DNA of 64,000 bases from Phymatolithon calcareum (lineage: Eukaryota > Rhodophyta > Florideophyceae > Hapalidiales), in assembly GCA_977006965.1 (NCBI GenBank), contig OZ345384.1, positions 496,001 through 560,000 of the forward strand, read 5' to 3'. The notes below the pieces were generated by a model. It made no database searches. It was given only the letters and a program-made list of their open reading frames with translations, and was not told the origin of the DNA. This document shows, piece after piece, positions 21,563 through 33,355 of the stretch. The translations under genes were made by a program, and so were the position numbers. Numbering within the stretch: the stretch's first letter is position 1; the number at the start of each line of letters is the position of its first letter.

Positions 21563-22114
21563 GTGTGCCTTGCTATTCTACTGAGTGGCACTAGGTTTCC
21601 GTTGCGGCGTTCTGTGTGGCTGAGACGAGCAGAATGTTCGACGTCACTGCTACCCGCGTCCCAACGTTCTTGGCTCACCGGTGGTGTGCCTGCATTGGTG
21701 TTTCCACACGAAGAAAGGACCTCCACCACTGACGTGATGCTTGGCACCAGAGAATGGGAGACCGAAAATCGCCAAATATTCCCCTTACCTCGTTCGGCAG
21801 GTGCTACCGCAATTCGTAAATATAAAGCCAGAATCAAACTTGGCGACTTTCCAGAACTAGAGGTGCACGCTGCACTCAAGCTTCCTAGAGATTTTTCTGC
21901 ATCGAAGAAGTGCTCGTCCTGGAGACACTTCCATGTTAGTCATTTAGGGAATAGTCTAAACTATGGAATCAATGAAGTATGCATGATCCCCACGGATGAT
22001 TTTTGGATTTCGCTACACACGACTCGCCATGATGCCGACTACAGCTCTTCTATTCTGATTGACGGAAAATTGAAACCCTATGAACGTGAATTACCTGACC
22101 AAAAGAATTTGTGA
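21563..22114 (+). other. Open frame of unknown status
   Basis: The frame is open for 183 codons, but its first in-frame ATG is about 58 codons in and there are no recognisable domains, leader or membrane segments. It lies between a solo LTR and a SINE. It may be chance, an exon or a fragment of a mobile element. Confidence 0.2.
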
Positions 22115-22317
22115 TATGGGCGTTCTCGCAAATCGGTAGTGAGCAATTCAGGAAAAAAAGGAGAGTTGATAACCTTTCGCGTGCGCAGCGTTGTAGAGCC
22201 TTGCTAAGGTCCACGTGCCCTTCAAGAATGCAGTCGAAAATAGTCGTGATGATCCGTGCGCCGGTTTCCCAAAACAAGGACCGGACATTGCGCTATGCCT
22301 ACACCGGCCACTTCTCT

Positions 22318-22612
22318 CTTTGTTTGTTTGTTTGTTTATTGCATGATATTCGAGCTACGCTAAGGTAGCTCACATCTAGGGGGCCTCTAAGATGTTCATG
22401 AGCTGGATCCATTCTGGGTACTCGCGTAACTGCTTCCCGCGAGTACTGCGGCACACCACTACACGGCGAAATCCGTGTGCCCTTCGCGGAACGTAATTCA
22501 ATTCTTGTTTGGGACAGGACTCGAACCGGCGACCTCACATTCCTTCCTGTATCATACCGAAACATGCGCACAGGTGCGCGGAGGCAGTTTTACCACTATA
22601 CCACAGGTGGTT
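22318..22612 (-). mobile_element. tRNA-derived SINE with (CAAA)n tail
   Basis: On the minus strand it starts with a tRNA-like head: an A-box-like TGGTATAGTGG about 20 nt from the start and a B box GGTTCGAGTCC at about 22526-22516, spaced about 70 nt. A body with GAATTACGTTCCGCGAAGGG and GGGAAGCAGTTACGCGAGTA follows. It ends AATAAACAAACAAACAAAC (22340-22320). Transcription by RNA polymerase III and mobilisation by a LINE are expected for this class. Related copies are at 24785-24966 and 20000-20135. Confidence 0.8.
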
Positions 22613-22899
22613 CTCTCTTTGTGCTCTCAAAGGGCACTGGGCCGCCCTAAGTATTCCTTCCCACTGCCTTCCGGCTCAATGTTATGCTCGGGTGCATTCG
22701 CGTGTTTACTATTCCGAATATAGTTATCAGCGCTAGAGTATGAAGTGTCGCTCATCTAGAGCCAGTTAAAATATATACAAATTTGTTGCGTAGACGAATT
22801 TGTTGCCTATCGCCATAATAGGCACCGCGTGATACGTGCCCTGTGCTCACGGTACGTAATAAGTAGCATTCTTTCAAGTCATACCCAACGCTTGCCATT

Positions 22900-22957
22900 G
22901 GTTCACATTGACCTAGTTACATGTTACATGTTACATGTAACTAGGTCAAGGTGAACC
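22900..22957. repeat. Perfect-type hairpin, 24-bp arms
   Basis: GGTTCACATTGACCTAGTTACATG is answered by its reverse complement with one mismatch after a 10-nt spacer (TTACATGTTA) that is itself partly symmetric. No other copy was found in the window. It may be a small foldback element. Confidence 0.7.
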
Positions 22958-23335
22958 ACACGAATGCATTATAGTTCGCCAAATGGGAATAATTACCGGC
23001 CTAGACTGGCCTCCTCATCGGCAGAGGAAAGAGTCCTCACTCCAATCTAGAGTCAACTGACCTCAGGCGTGAGTTTTGCTACAGACGAAATGTTAAACGG
23101 ACTAACTAGAGATCCTTTTTTAACTTCGCGAGAGTGCTTATCCCAGACCTCGAAGTTGCCATGGAAATGACATACCCGTTACGCCTGACTCGAGTCGGAC
23201 CAGAACCCAAGCATCCATCTTTGGTACTGAATCAAAATTGCCAGATTTTCCTGTCCTGTGCACTCACCCGCGCGCGGTACAGGACCCTGCGGTTGTTGCA
23301 AAGAGAACCGTCCTGAAAGAGACATTCAGAAGGCC
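22958..23335. other. Unassigned spacer
   Basis: No supported gene or repeat. Confidence 0.4.
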
Positions 23336-23339
23336 GAGA

Positions 23340-23830
23340 AGGCACTAAAATATTCCACTGTCGTGTGGCCCGCGGTGATTTCAGGATTGCAAGAAGTCCT
23401 TACTTGGCGACATCCTGAAACATGGTCAAGAACTCGTCGAGTGCTCGCTTAGTCCAGGCGCTGTCCTTTTTGGCGAGTCTGTCATGAGAGGCCACTAATC
23501 TCGTCTTCAATAGCATCTTTCGCACATTGGCCGGTGATTTCGATGAGGGTGGAGGTACTCAACATTTCAATTTACCAGTTAATGTTAAGTGTTCTATTTC
23601 TTTTTGATTTGAAGAGAATGTGCATCGGAAACTGAAACTTACGCTCAAGTAAAGATCGTTTCTCGATTTTTCCGCGTCCTCTACGACCTCTAGTATCTTG
23701 GTTCTATGTTATATCTTGATGTTTGTCGTACATTTCGTTTTATTTGGAGCTCCGCACAGAAAGTCATTCACTTTCGCGTGCTAGTCCCATTAGAAGAATA
23801 AGAAAAGCTGGATTTTTATTTGTAAGTTAC
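23340..23830 (-). repeat. Non-LTR family F5, 3' fragment
   Basis: Matches 61345-61720: AACTCGTCGAGTGCTCGCTT, GTCCAGGCGCTGTC, CATTGGCCGGTGA and the coding region upstream on the minus strand. It ends near GGATTTTTATTTGTAAGTTA, which resembles the F5 tail. The frame is broken. Confidence 0.65.
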
Positions 23831-23860
23831 CATCTCATCTGCTGACTGCTAGCCAAATTA

Positions 23861-24713
23861 CAGTCAATCCTCGCTAACTGGATCTTCGAATTTAGAATAA
23901 GCTCGGTTTTCAGAATACAAGAGGAATCCACGAATACGGTATCTGCACAAATTTATCAAAATTGTAAAATTCTTACAATATTCGATATCTGGACATCGTC
24001 AATTCCTGATCCATGGTGCATCCTTGAAATGTGAGAACTTTTTTGAGTCAGCTTCAAGCAGCATATTCAACACGTGGGCGCTTCGTCGAGCCATGAACAA
24101 GGTTGCTCAATTTCTAACATTGGTTTCTGGGCCGAGCTCCCAGCATATCCTTTAGCGAGGCGCATATGACCGCCAAATTGCCTGACATGCAGCCATGTCT
24201 GAAACGGATGTTGATCGAGCTTAGCGTTGACAGGCACAGTATCGGTAGTGATAAGATGAGCTTAGAAGAGTTTTGTTGACTTTACCTCACTTGACTTGGT
24301 TGGATTTGTGCTTGGCTCCAGTCCGCTAGTCGGAACTAGAGCATGCCGTATATAGGCATTGAATTACTTACACGTAACTTACAAATATCATAAAACCCTA
24401 AAGTACGAATTATCTAGAGAGCTCCAGAAATTTCCTTACAGCAATGCATTCGTCAAATAGTGCATGTGCTCGAATATTCTGGATATTTCTCGCATGCTTC
24501 CAGGAGCATCTAGACGTGCATGCTGACAGCTAGCAAAGCTGTCACTACTTACGCGCTACATACATGTCCTTGTTACAATGTCGCCTGCATTTCCGGCTTT
24601 CGGCCGTATACGTGTAATATTTGAGTTATCATGCAGGATCGAATCCAGAATATCCTTGGTATCTAGATATCAGACCTTTCTAAATTGGAAATCCAGTTAT
24701 CAAGGATTGACTG
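23861..24713. mobile_element. Tigger/pogo-type element, non-autonomous (copy 3)
   Basis: Terminal inverted repeats CAGTCAATCCTCGCTAACTG (23861-23880) and its near reverse complement ending at 24713 (CCAGTTATCAAGGATTGACTG) match the ends of the copies at 50753 and 52835. The left flank is TA, while the right flank has TC, probably a mutated TA. The interior (853 bp) has no transposase frame. Confidence 0.75.
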
Positions 24714-24784
24714 TCGGTGAAAAGGCAAAATGAATTAATGAATGGTACTGTAAAATTGCCCCTGTGTGCATAATTAGTTATGAC

Positions 24785-24966
24785 AAAGGGAGCAACACTG
24801 AGGTCGCCGGCTCGAGTCCTGTCACGAGCAACAATTGAATTTCGTTCCGTGAAGGGCACACGGATATCGCCGTACAATGATGTGCCGCAGTACTCACGGG
24901 AAGCAGATACGCGAGCTCCCAGCAGGAATACCGTCCAGGAACATCTCAGAAGCCCCCTTGATGTTG
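24785..24966 (+). repeat. tRNA-SINE copy lacking its head and tail
   Basis: Carries a mutated B box (GGCTCGAGTCC) and the body AACAATTGAATTTCGTTCC, GAAGGGCACACGGAT, GGGAAGCAGATACGCGAG shared with the SINE at 22318-22612. Confidence 0.7.
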
Positions 24967-25140
24967 CGCATCTAAAGGGATGGATGGATGTGAGTTTACT
25001 TCAAGCTCTCGCTGTCCATTTAGCACCTGAGAGGCTTATCATAGTGCTAAATCATTTGCCTATATTTGTACTTCGTGTTCTTCGCGTAGGTTTTCTGGAA
25101 TGCGTCGATGGCGGTGCATCGAAATGTGTCGCTCAGATAT
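24966..25140 (-). repeat. Short retroposon-like repeat with (CATC)n end
   Basis: On the minus strand it ends GAAGTAAACTCACATCCATC followed by further CATC units. The body matches 60645-60815 (TTCAAGCTCTCG, GAGAGGCTTATCATAG). The end abuts the SINE copy. Confidence 0.65.
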
Positions 25141-25413
25141 CCTGAAATAAAAGCAGAGAAAGAAAGAACCCAAGCAATCATATTCATAAAATAACTATGT
25201 GCTCACTATTTTTTGAGAAATGGGTCTCAAGGCATACACGAAGAGTCAACCTGCTCTGTCAAATAAGGGCCCTCGAGGGATAGAAGACGTCTGTTACCGT
25301 CAAAGATTTGCAATTCTCTTTTGGGGTTCGCACGCACGAATCTCATGCACTTGTACACCACCAACGGAAAAACTTAACTTTCCGCCAGATAGCATGCAAG
25401 GTACTTCAATGCT

Positions 25414-25638
25414 ATGGACGATGTAAATGAACCTGATGCTTTGTTTGAGTCTAGTGTTTTCAAGATACAACGCGATGACGAGGATTCTACGACCGATGAA
25501 GTGCAAGCTGCATATTTTGAACGGAAACCTGAAGTTGATGACAGTGATTCGGCTAACCTTGCGTGCTCCAATGGTCAGTCGATGTTGATGGCAGCGGAAG
25601 CTGCATGGGAAAAACGCAAACGCGTCGAAAATATGTGA
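25414..25638 (+). other. Possible exon of an acidic protein
   Basis: From ATG 25414 a 74-codon acidic frame (MDDVNEPDALFESS...) runs to a stop just after AAT AT/GTGAGT, a good donor site. If that donor is used, the frame would continue in an exon that has been displaced by the LINE tails at 25690 and beyond. There is no recognisable domain. Confidence 0.25.
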
Positions 25639-25689
25639 GTTCTACGAAATATTCGTAATTAAGAGGATTTATTTTCAAGCGACCAAATT

Positions 25690-25780
25690 TTGGAAAAAGT
25701 TTATTTTAAAAAGCCCCACAATATTATGAATATACGAGCAAGGCTTCCTCATATGCTACCCATAATTGGGGAGTTCTTCT
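25690..25780 (-). repeat. F3-type 3' tail copy
   Basis: GTTTATTTTAAAAAGCCCCA and GAGCAAGGCTTCCTCATATG on the plus strand are the reverse of the tail described at 9325-9500. Confidence 0.65.
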
Positions 25781-25877
25781 CTTAAGCTTAGTCTGCTGCG
25801 GAGACACTAGCACGTTCTCTTACTAAAAGTTGTCGAAGCGTCGCTTCTTGTGTCAATAGAGGCCTTCTATTCCTGGC

Positions 25878-26425
25878 AATGGAAGGAGACCGCCTCGAAT
25901 CGAAGCGGAAAAGGAAGCTTCTATACGACAAGACAAGAAAATTGCCAGCAATCCCCAAGTTCCCCAAGGTAAAGAACAGGCAACTCGCACCGCAGTATGC
26001 CTGTGGCAGATTCCCACAGGTGTCAACATCAAGTATGGCCGAAGAATTCAGCATCAGAGCCCGAGAGCATATGGAAACCTTTGAACGGACGCTAGCAGGG
26101 TACGACCTTCAAGGAGAAATAAGACTAAAAGCGGAAAAGGCGAAAGGACGAGCTCTTACTATTTAGCAAGAAACTCATAGAAGGCGTGGAGAACGAAGAA
26201 GGCCTGTATTGATTCGCAGAAGGCATGGCAAATAGCGGTGGAATCCAAGCACCAACAACCCCATAGAGGATTGAGATAGGATTATCTTGAATCCTGCGTT
26301 TTCCCGTGCGCCATTCTGGTGGGCGTTTCGTGAGCTGCACAAAGGTAGGTAGCATCAGAGGAAACCTTGCCCATATCTTTGGAAGTCTGTGGGGCTTTTC
26401 TAAAATAAACTTGAATAATAATAAA
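25878..26425 (+). mobile_element. F3-like non-LTR retrotransposon, C-terminal fragment with its 3' UTR
   Basis: Encodes the RT C-terminus (RKRKLLYDKTRKLPAIPKF, NRQLAPQYACGRFPQVSTS) from 25879 to about 26165. A 3' UTR follows with CATATCTTTGGAAGTCTGTG, GGGGCTTTTCTAAAATAAAC, TTG and an (AAT)n tail at about 26415. This copy ties the dispersed F3-type tail to a coding sequence. Confidence 0.75.
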
Positions 26426-27711
26426 AAAGTAGAGGCCTTCTTCATTTTGCAAACCCTAGACGGTGTTCTACTGAAGAGCAAAAGGTCATCTATTTGCTTC
26501 TCGATTACCGCTCTGTCTTCTTCTTTGAGGTCATAGATTGGCAATCCAAGGTATCATGAGTTCGAACTTAAGGAAAATCGGTACCTTTCTAACGCGTGTA
26601 ATTATAGAGTTTCCCTTGTTTTTTGGGCTGACTGTTTTCTTTGTTCATTGATTCCGGGTAATGACGCATTTCCAGCTCGCCGCAGAAGTCAGTTCACTTT
26701 GAAGAGACCATATCTGGTGCACACGAAGCGCCAAGAGCTGTGTCGAAAATGGCCACAAGACAAGCGAAAGAAATCCTGAAATATCGGTGTGCTGTTGGCT
26801 GTCGCTTTGGAAGCGATAGGACGGAAATAAGGTTTACCACTTGCCCGTTGACTCTTTCCGGTGGTACGGTTCCCACCGGGCGACAGTTGGCGCAGACGCG
26901 ATAGTAAAACTTCCAAGTCGCGCATAAGCGAGGCCAAATGCAGAAGATATGCCTCTTGGCGTCGCTCTGCTGGAGACGTCGAAGTGCGATGAAGTGTGAC
27001 GGCCGCCGGCCGCCGTGGCATCTTTACCGAAAGCGAAGAGCCCGCTCCCGGCCCACGCGCCCGTTATCCATTAGAATAGATTTTGAACGTGGGATATTTC
27101 ACGGGATCTGCCGCTGCTGGATGCAGTAGCTACAGTCTGGAGGACTGGGGCATCACACGCTTGTGCGTGCTTAGCCTGGTAGGCATTCCTATAGCAAGGC
27201 AGTGTGAAACCAACCTCTACAATAAATCCTCTAGGAGGTGAATTCTGACAAAGTTCTGGGCAAGTAGCTGACACAACAAAATTAATTGATTCTACACTTT
27301 TTCATTTATGTGGAAGGACATACCTGGATTTTGGCCTACCTAATTCTGTCTTAAACTTGTAATGATGATCCCTCCCCTTGCGGAATGTGTTGTATTTTAT
27401 TTTTAAGGAGGTCTTTATGTCCCGCGATGATGTGGGACAAATTTGTCGAAGCTTATTTTGAAAATTCGAACCAGGTTTGAAGACACGTTTCCGAAGTATC
27501 GTCCTTCCGCTATTCAAATTATACCCTCGCATCACATAATTATACTGCATTGGTCCTCTGAGCTAGTGTATACAATTTATTCGTCGAGACAGAATGCCGA
27601 ATAAAATACTGAATTAGAAGGAGTAGTGAGGTGCTCAAATCCATCGCCTATCATATACCAGAAGATTGCATCTCTGCAGCATATCTCTACACGAGCAACG
27701 ACACTCTCAAG
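26426..27711. other. Intergenic, no secure gene
   Basis: A GC-rich minus-strand frame at 27021-26689 (110 codons, real ATG, Arg/Leu-rich) is the only candidate. It may contain a splice donor GTAAAC near 26842, but nothing identifies it. The rest is AT-rich without recognised repeats. Confidence 0.3.
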
Positions 27712-28046
27712 TGTAATCACTAAGGTTGGGTTTATTTTGAAAGGGGGTGATCTCTCTCTGGTGCGATGTCTCAGTCTAAGATGCGATCAAGATCGCGGCT
27801 TAAGTAAGAGTGGGGGCGAGAAATTGATCACCCTACAAAAAAGGGGGAACACTAACCGACACTAGACTAATAGTAAGTTGAGTGTTAGTTAGTGTCTGCG
27901 ATTAATCAGCTGATTTCTCTTGGAAGAGCCGTTCACCAAACTGTGTTCACAGTGTCTGTGGATAGATTGCAAGGGGCCGTTATAGAGCTCCTAGGTCGAT
28001 GGTGATAGTATCGTTCATTACACCCCTGCATCATTGCGTGTCTACA
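27712..28046 (-). repeat. LTR of a Ty3/gypsy-type element
   Basis: On the minus strand it begins TGTAGACACGCAATGATGCA and ends GTGATTACA, a TG...CA terminus. It directly follows the pol 3' end at 28055-28510. Copies lie at 43342-43686 and, partially, at 61004-61090. No target duplication was found. Confidence 0.65.
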
Positions 28047-28054
28047 GTGCCCCG

Positions 28055-28510
28055 TACAGTGTAGTAATCATGGATGCTCAATGCCTGCTTTACCTTCTTC
28101 GCCAACTTTTTCATGCGTGTGTTGGACAAAAATGCTGCAAGCTCTTCAGATGCATCTTCATTAAGTTCTTCAATCTTCTGACTCGTCTAATCACTTTTGT
28201 TCGGTAAATCTGACCACTGAACGTGAACAAAGATTCCATCTTGTGCTTCTCCTCTGTCCACGAGTTTTCTAATCATAACGCACTTACTCTCAGAGTTTTG
28301 TCAGCTTAGCACTTGCCTTTTCCCTCAAAATCAGCAGTGTACATTTTCAACCTGCTGGCATGGACCCGATCCATTTTCTCGCCCACTATGCTTGTCACAT
28401 CGTAGAACAATTCGCTGAAAATTGTAGTCACTCACTTACCGTAACTACAGTTTGTACTTCTTCTCCGGAACAGGTACAATCACAAAGTCACCTAACTCGG
28501 TGACTCACTA
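28055..28510 (-). pseudogene. Ty3/gypsy pol 3' end (integrase C-terminus and chromodomain-like tail), decayed
   Basis: Minus-strand fragments in two or three frames read ELGDFVIVPVP (integrase GDFV block), then VGEKMDRVHASRLKMY (the VH-x-SRLK motif at the end of the gypsy integrase), then a chromodomain-like piece IFVHVQWSDLPNKSD and EELNEDASEELAAFL. Stops and shifts break the frame. The reading ends just before the LTR at 28046, in the expected order for the right end of a gypsy element. The upstream pol and gag are missing. Confidence 0.6.
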
Positions 28511-28529
28511 TATCCATTTTTTATATATA

Positions 28530-28690
28530 ATTCAAGTTTATTTCAAAAAAAGCCGCACAGACTTCCGAAGATGTGGACAATGCTTCCTCTGATGTTACCT
28601 ACCTTAGTGCAGCTCACGAAACGCCCACCAGAATGGCGGACGGGAAGACTAAGGATTCAAGGTAATCCTATCTCAGTCCTGTACGGGGGA
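28530..28690 (-). repeat. F3-type 3' tail copy
   Basis: Matches 9325-9500: CAAGTTTATTT, GCCGCACAGACTTCCGAAGA, CTCACGAAACGCCCACCAGA, CCTATCTCAGTCC. Confidence 0.7.
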
Positions 28691-28817
28691 GAACAGTTGC
28701 TTCTGCAATTGGACCAAACGGACCCAAACAGCGATCGCGAGAAAGCGTAGCGGAATAGAAGGTTTCTGTCGGGGAAGCTCCCCAGGAGGGCTCTATCTTT
28801 GTAGGCGCAAAGCGCCA

Positions 28818-30392
28818 TGCCGCCTGAAGGCGAAATGGAAACCTCGAATGACCATCGAGACCGTGAGCTGCCTTGGCTGACACAGGAAAGTGGCAGAGGG
28901 AGACGCCGGGCATGTCGAAACTCGACGGCGGAAGACAGAAATACTCAAAATATAACCAAAATTTGAGTCAAGAGTTGACCCCCAGTCCACAGTCAGGACC
29001 ATAGAATAGCAGAAAGAAGCCGAAGACAGCTCTCACACCTAAAGGGGATGCCGTACCGAAAGAGAACGATCCGCAAACTGTGAAGGACAGCCCCACTTGG
29101 CAAGCGTTTCCATCGATTCGGAACATGCTTCCGTGTTTCAGGTGCCAGCGAAAGGGACACACTTATTACGACTGGAGGCTACAGTACAGTCCCTCTGCTA
29201 CTTCATTGAAGCAAATGCCCGGCGAAGAAGAGTAGAAGTGACGTTGTGTCCTTTGTTGACCAGATGGTACCGTCCGCTCAAGGTGGCGAGAAGAACTGCA
29301 ACTCGGCAACAGAAAGAGAGTCAGAGAGATCTCATAAAGATGCTATCGATATGAACAATCTATTGAAGAAGTTGGAGGAGATCGAAATGAAACATGCAGG
29401 CACTGTGAACCGGGGTGAACCTCCTGGAAGCAGAAGTGGTCACGCTCAGGGAAGAGAACCGTAGATATAAGGAACAATCTCGGCCAGAAAACGCATCCCA
29501 GCCTACCGTGGAACCAGCTCGAGACTTTCTGTCCGATGCTGCGTTCCCCAGTTTAATAAGCACCGAAAACCAAGATGTGGCAAAGCCGTCGTACCTTGGC
29601 ACAACTCGAAGAGCAGCATATAATCCACAGGTTTCTGAGGAAGACAAATCGAAAATGGATGCCTTCACTGAACGAATGGGGCAAATGATGAGACCTGAAA
29701 AAGCCCCAGTGGTGGAAGTACTCTACTTTAAGAACCTCCCGAGGACGGACAGGAAGTACATTGAGGAAGTTCTGCGGGACCTACTAACGAACAGACGTCT
29801 CCTGCATGTGGCGTTCATTGGAAACTCTGTTATGGAAGTTCTTGTTGAGAAGGTCGATAGTCCGAACATCATCAGTCTCATCCGATCAGCGAAGATGTCA
29901 CACATGCCAAGCTTTAGCGCATTTGAGAATGCGCTAAACACCCGCCAGATAGCAAACGCTCTTGATGGTCAGAAAAGAAACATGGAGAAGTTAACGGGAT
30001 GAGCGCGCTATTGCGCAGTGAAGGCGGACAATATTGTTGCCCGAGAATTGTATCAACGCATGGTGAAAGCTGCAAACAGAAGATTCTTCGACCTATGTGT
30101 CGAAAGCGCCGTAAGGGCGGAGAGGCGAAATCTGGTGGCACTAGAGCTCCGCCTTGCTGGACGAGAAAGCGCAAGACTCCAAACCGAGAATATAGACGGG
30201 GGAGCGGAAGAGCCGCAGCTCGCAGACACAGGAGAAAATCCAGGAACAGCAACAGCTACCGCATCAGAAATAGTCCAATCTGACGTTGAAGAGGCAGAGA
30301 AGGACTCTAGCACTAAGCCTGGAACTACAAATGAGAAGACACCAGACAATCTTGGGATACATCAAGAGGAAAACTCGGAAAATTCTATTTAA
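28818..30392 (+). pseudogene. F2 ORF1 remains
   Basis: Fragments begin with ATG 28818 (MPPEGEMETSNDHRDRELPW) and end at 30392. The part at 29415-30002 has a charged coiled-coil-like start, then VVEVLYFKNLPR and FIGNSVMEVLVEK, matching the conserved ORF1 block of F1. It is followed after a stop at about 30000 by a Glu/Lys-rich tail. No zinc knuckle is visible. Its role would be RNA binding for F2, inferred from position and F1. Confidence 0.6.
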
Positions 30393-30405
30393 GAAAAAGT
30401 AGCGT

Positions 30406-33355
30406 TTGGCAACCTTCAATGTTGAAGGCTCTCCGGAGACCCCAGCATACATAGAAAAAATGATGAAAAACCACAGAATAGACATGGCTGCAATAATTGA
30501 AACACACTTGAGACCAGAAGGGAAAAATCGATCTGATTTCTTCTCAATGAATGCAATGCGCCCGCCTCCACTGACGGGGCGAAATTCTGGAGGGGTTTCG
30601 CTATTCTTTCGGAAGCACTCTGGGAGCCGTCTGATCTTTAAACACGCAGAGACAAAATTTCAACTGATTATCGCCCAAGTGGAGGAGATAAAAGTGGGAG
30701 CTGTCTACATATCCCCGGCAGGAACCAGAACGGAAACCGAGAAATACCTGATCATGGTCAATACGTACGCACGAGGAAAGGCAATTGCGTGCGGCGACTG
30801 GAACGCTCGGCATATGACCTGGGATCTCCGCTCAAATAGAAGAGGCAACCAGCTCTTCCGTTGGGCAACAGCAAAGAACTGGGATGTTCGAACTTGGACA
30901 GGTTTCAGCTTCCGAACCAAGCGGTTCAAGAACAACATCGTGTTTTTCGTAACAAAAGGAGTTGAGACAGCAATAATCTGCTTACCAACAGACGTCTGGA
31001 CAGATGATACGCAGCACCGACCAGTGATGACAAGTTACCTGACTCGGCAAAACCATACAAGAGCTCAAAAACCACGAATATCGGTTAAACAATGAAGACA
31101 TGAAGACAAAAAAGAAAACGTTCGGAGACTGTACGGAACGACCATTCCAGGAATCCTCGATGATCTGAAACGGTGCAGCACTCGACAGGAACTAGATCTT
31201 ATTTGCGAAAAAAAGAGGATACGCTATGTGTGCCGTGGAGAGTGAAGAGAACTAGCCCACCACGCTACAAACCGTTCTGGAACTCAAATCTCGAAACGAA
31301 GTGCAAACGTCTCAAGAAACTGTACAAGAAATCTCAAGAGCAGGATACAGAAGAGGCATAGAAGCAATATGAGGAATGTCGTAAAGATATTCGCAAATTG
31401 GTGAACAGAAGGAAGCGGCAGCAGTATCAAGAATACATAGACGATCTTGAGGAAAAGGATGGGTCCAAGGCAATTGAACAAATCTCCCGAATGCAGAAGA
31501 TTAGAATACGAAGAACGTCTACGAACAAGATAACAGGCCGTCCATTGCATAAAACGATGTTCACGGCCCACATGTCAAAGACATGCCGAGATGTCAGGGG
31601 ATGGCGACCAAGATTTTAGCACTTTGACTGTCCTCCTCAAATGCGGAATCTTATCAAACTAGCACTCCTGAAAGCTCCAACCAGAAAGGCCCCAGGCCTG
31701 GACGGAGCGAAGCGCGAAATTTTGAAAGTAGACCTGGAGGAATGTACAGACTTAGTCTTTGAGCTATGGACAGACCGCGGCAGATGCAGAACACTTCCGC
31801 AAGCGTGGATGAAAACTCTCTTGGTCCAGCTGCACAAGAAAGGAGACCATGACGATCCAAAAAATTTCCGACCCATATACCTACTGAGTCAGGTCCGAAA
31901 CGTTTTTGAGTCCGAAATAGATGTTTTGCTCTGTCAAAGATACAAGAACTACAAAATCCAGCTGGGATTTCAAAAAGGGAAGAGTACGGAGCTCGCAATA
32001 TTGAGGGCGCTGGAACTACAAAAACGAGGGCAGCGATGTATCGCAATATTGGACCTGAAGGCAGCGTACGACACAGTGCCTAGACAACACATGCAAGAGC
32101 GAATGAGAGGGCTTCTACCGCAAGAGCGATGCTCGACGATCGAATCATTCTTGATGCCTTCTTGAGTAATCAAGGTTGGGGACCGGCAGCAGAAATGGTT
32201 CCTAATTGACAGAGGAGTACCTCAGGGGTCTCCGCTGAATCCTAGTTTGTACAATCTTTTCATGGAAGAGCCGAGTGCCACGAGAAGTCCCAGATGCAGC
32301 CGCAGTCCTCATTGCGGACGACGTTCTCCTGTCGGCAAAGACACCAGAGGGATTACAGAGACTGTTAAATATACCATCGAAATGGCAAGGGACAGGCAGA
32401 TGGTTTGGAACACGAAAACTGGGAAGAGCGAAGTTCTTCTCTCGGACGACACAAGATCACTCATTTTCAAGCTTGCAGGAAAAACGCTGGCAAAGGTCAT
32501 AGAAGTCTCATACCTTGGCATTTCACATAGAAATGAGGGAGTTACCGAAACAAAAATGCTTGAGCGCATCCGACACGCCAAGATATCAACTAAGGTCCCT
32601 GGATGTCTCGTTGCGGGCACTCAACCCCTTGAAAGCAGTGAATATATACAAGGCGTTGATACAAACGAGATGGGATTATGCCATGCACCTGACGCCATGG
32701 ACACCGAGAGTCCAGACAGCTGTCGAAGAAGTGGAGAAGACATTTTTCGCACAAGTATTCGGTCCAATATCGAAAAACTGCTATGTCAGACTTCGCCTTC
32801 TTTGCCGAATTCACAACGCCGAAAACAGGAGACTCGCTCTAGCACTCACAATGCTGGAACGAGCCAGATCAAAGAAAAGGATCCTTCTGGCCGTCCCAAT
32901 CGAGGAAAGAGATGTGTATGAACTGCAGTGCGTTAGTCGAGACATATCGCCAATGCTACAGTTCGACCTATTCGAGACGGCACTGGCTTTCCTCAAGCAG
33001 GGAGTTTCAGCAAAATCGTTGCGGACTTTGCTCTTTAAAGACGAAGGAGACGTCTCGGAGTCCATCAGAAAGAGAAAAATTCCCTGCGATTTGCTGGGGT
33101 CTACCCCGGCGATTATCAGACTACCAAAACACGGCACCGTCAATTAGCGGTAAAGTGGTCATTCGGTCGGTTCCCCCCCAATGAGCACATCTCTTCTCAC
33201 AGACAAGTTGGGTGATACTGTACCAATCCTCATGAGCAACCTGGAAGTATACCTCGGAAGATATCAACTGACCAACGAGGAGATTGATATCACTGAAAAT
33301 GCTCTAGACAAGCTACTGTTCTTCACTATCGTCTTTTACGACGACATGGAATAGA
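30406..33355 (+). pseudogene. F2 ORF2: endonuclease-reverse transcriptase, decayed
   Basis: Endonuclease pieces are TFNVEGSPETP, AIIETHLRPEG, GDWNARHMTWD and TQHRPVM (30406-31095). A linker with RQQYQEYIDDLEEKDGSKAI follows. The RT pieces are NFRPIYLLSQVRN, IQLGFQKGKSTELAIL and LDLKAAYDTVP (31641-32165), then WFLIDRGVPQGSP (about 32200) and an IADD box at about 32313 in place of FADD. The C-terminus carries the Q-L-A-V-K-W and GRFPP blocks and ends near 33355. At least six frame breaks are present. The Trp codon TGG in WFLIDRG is the reference for the nonsense codons of F1 and F3. Confidence 0.75.

Noticed and set aside
22515-22600. Genuine tRNA gene
   Set aside because: A and B boxes are present but the acceptor and anticodon stems do not pair, and the sequence continues as a SINE with (CAAA)n tail.
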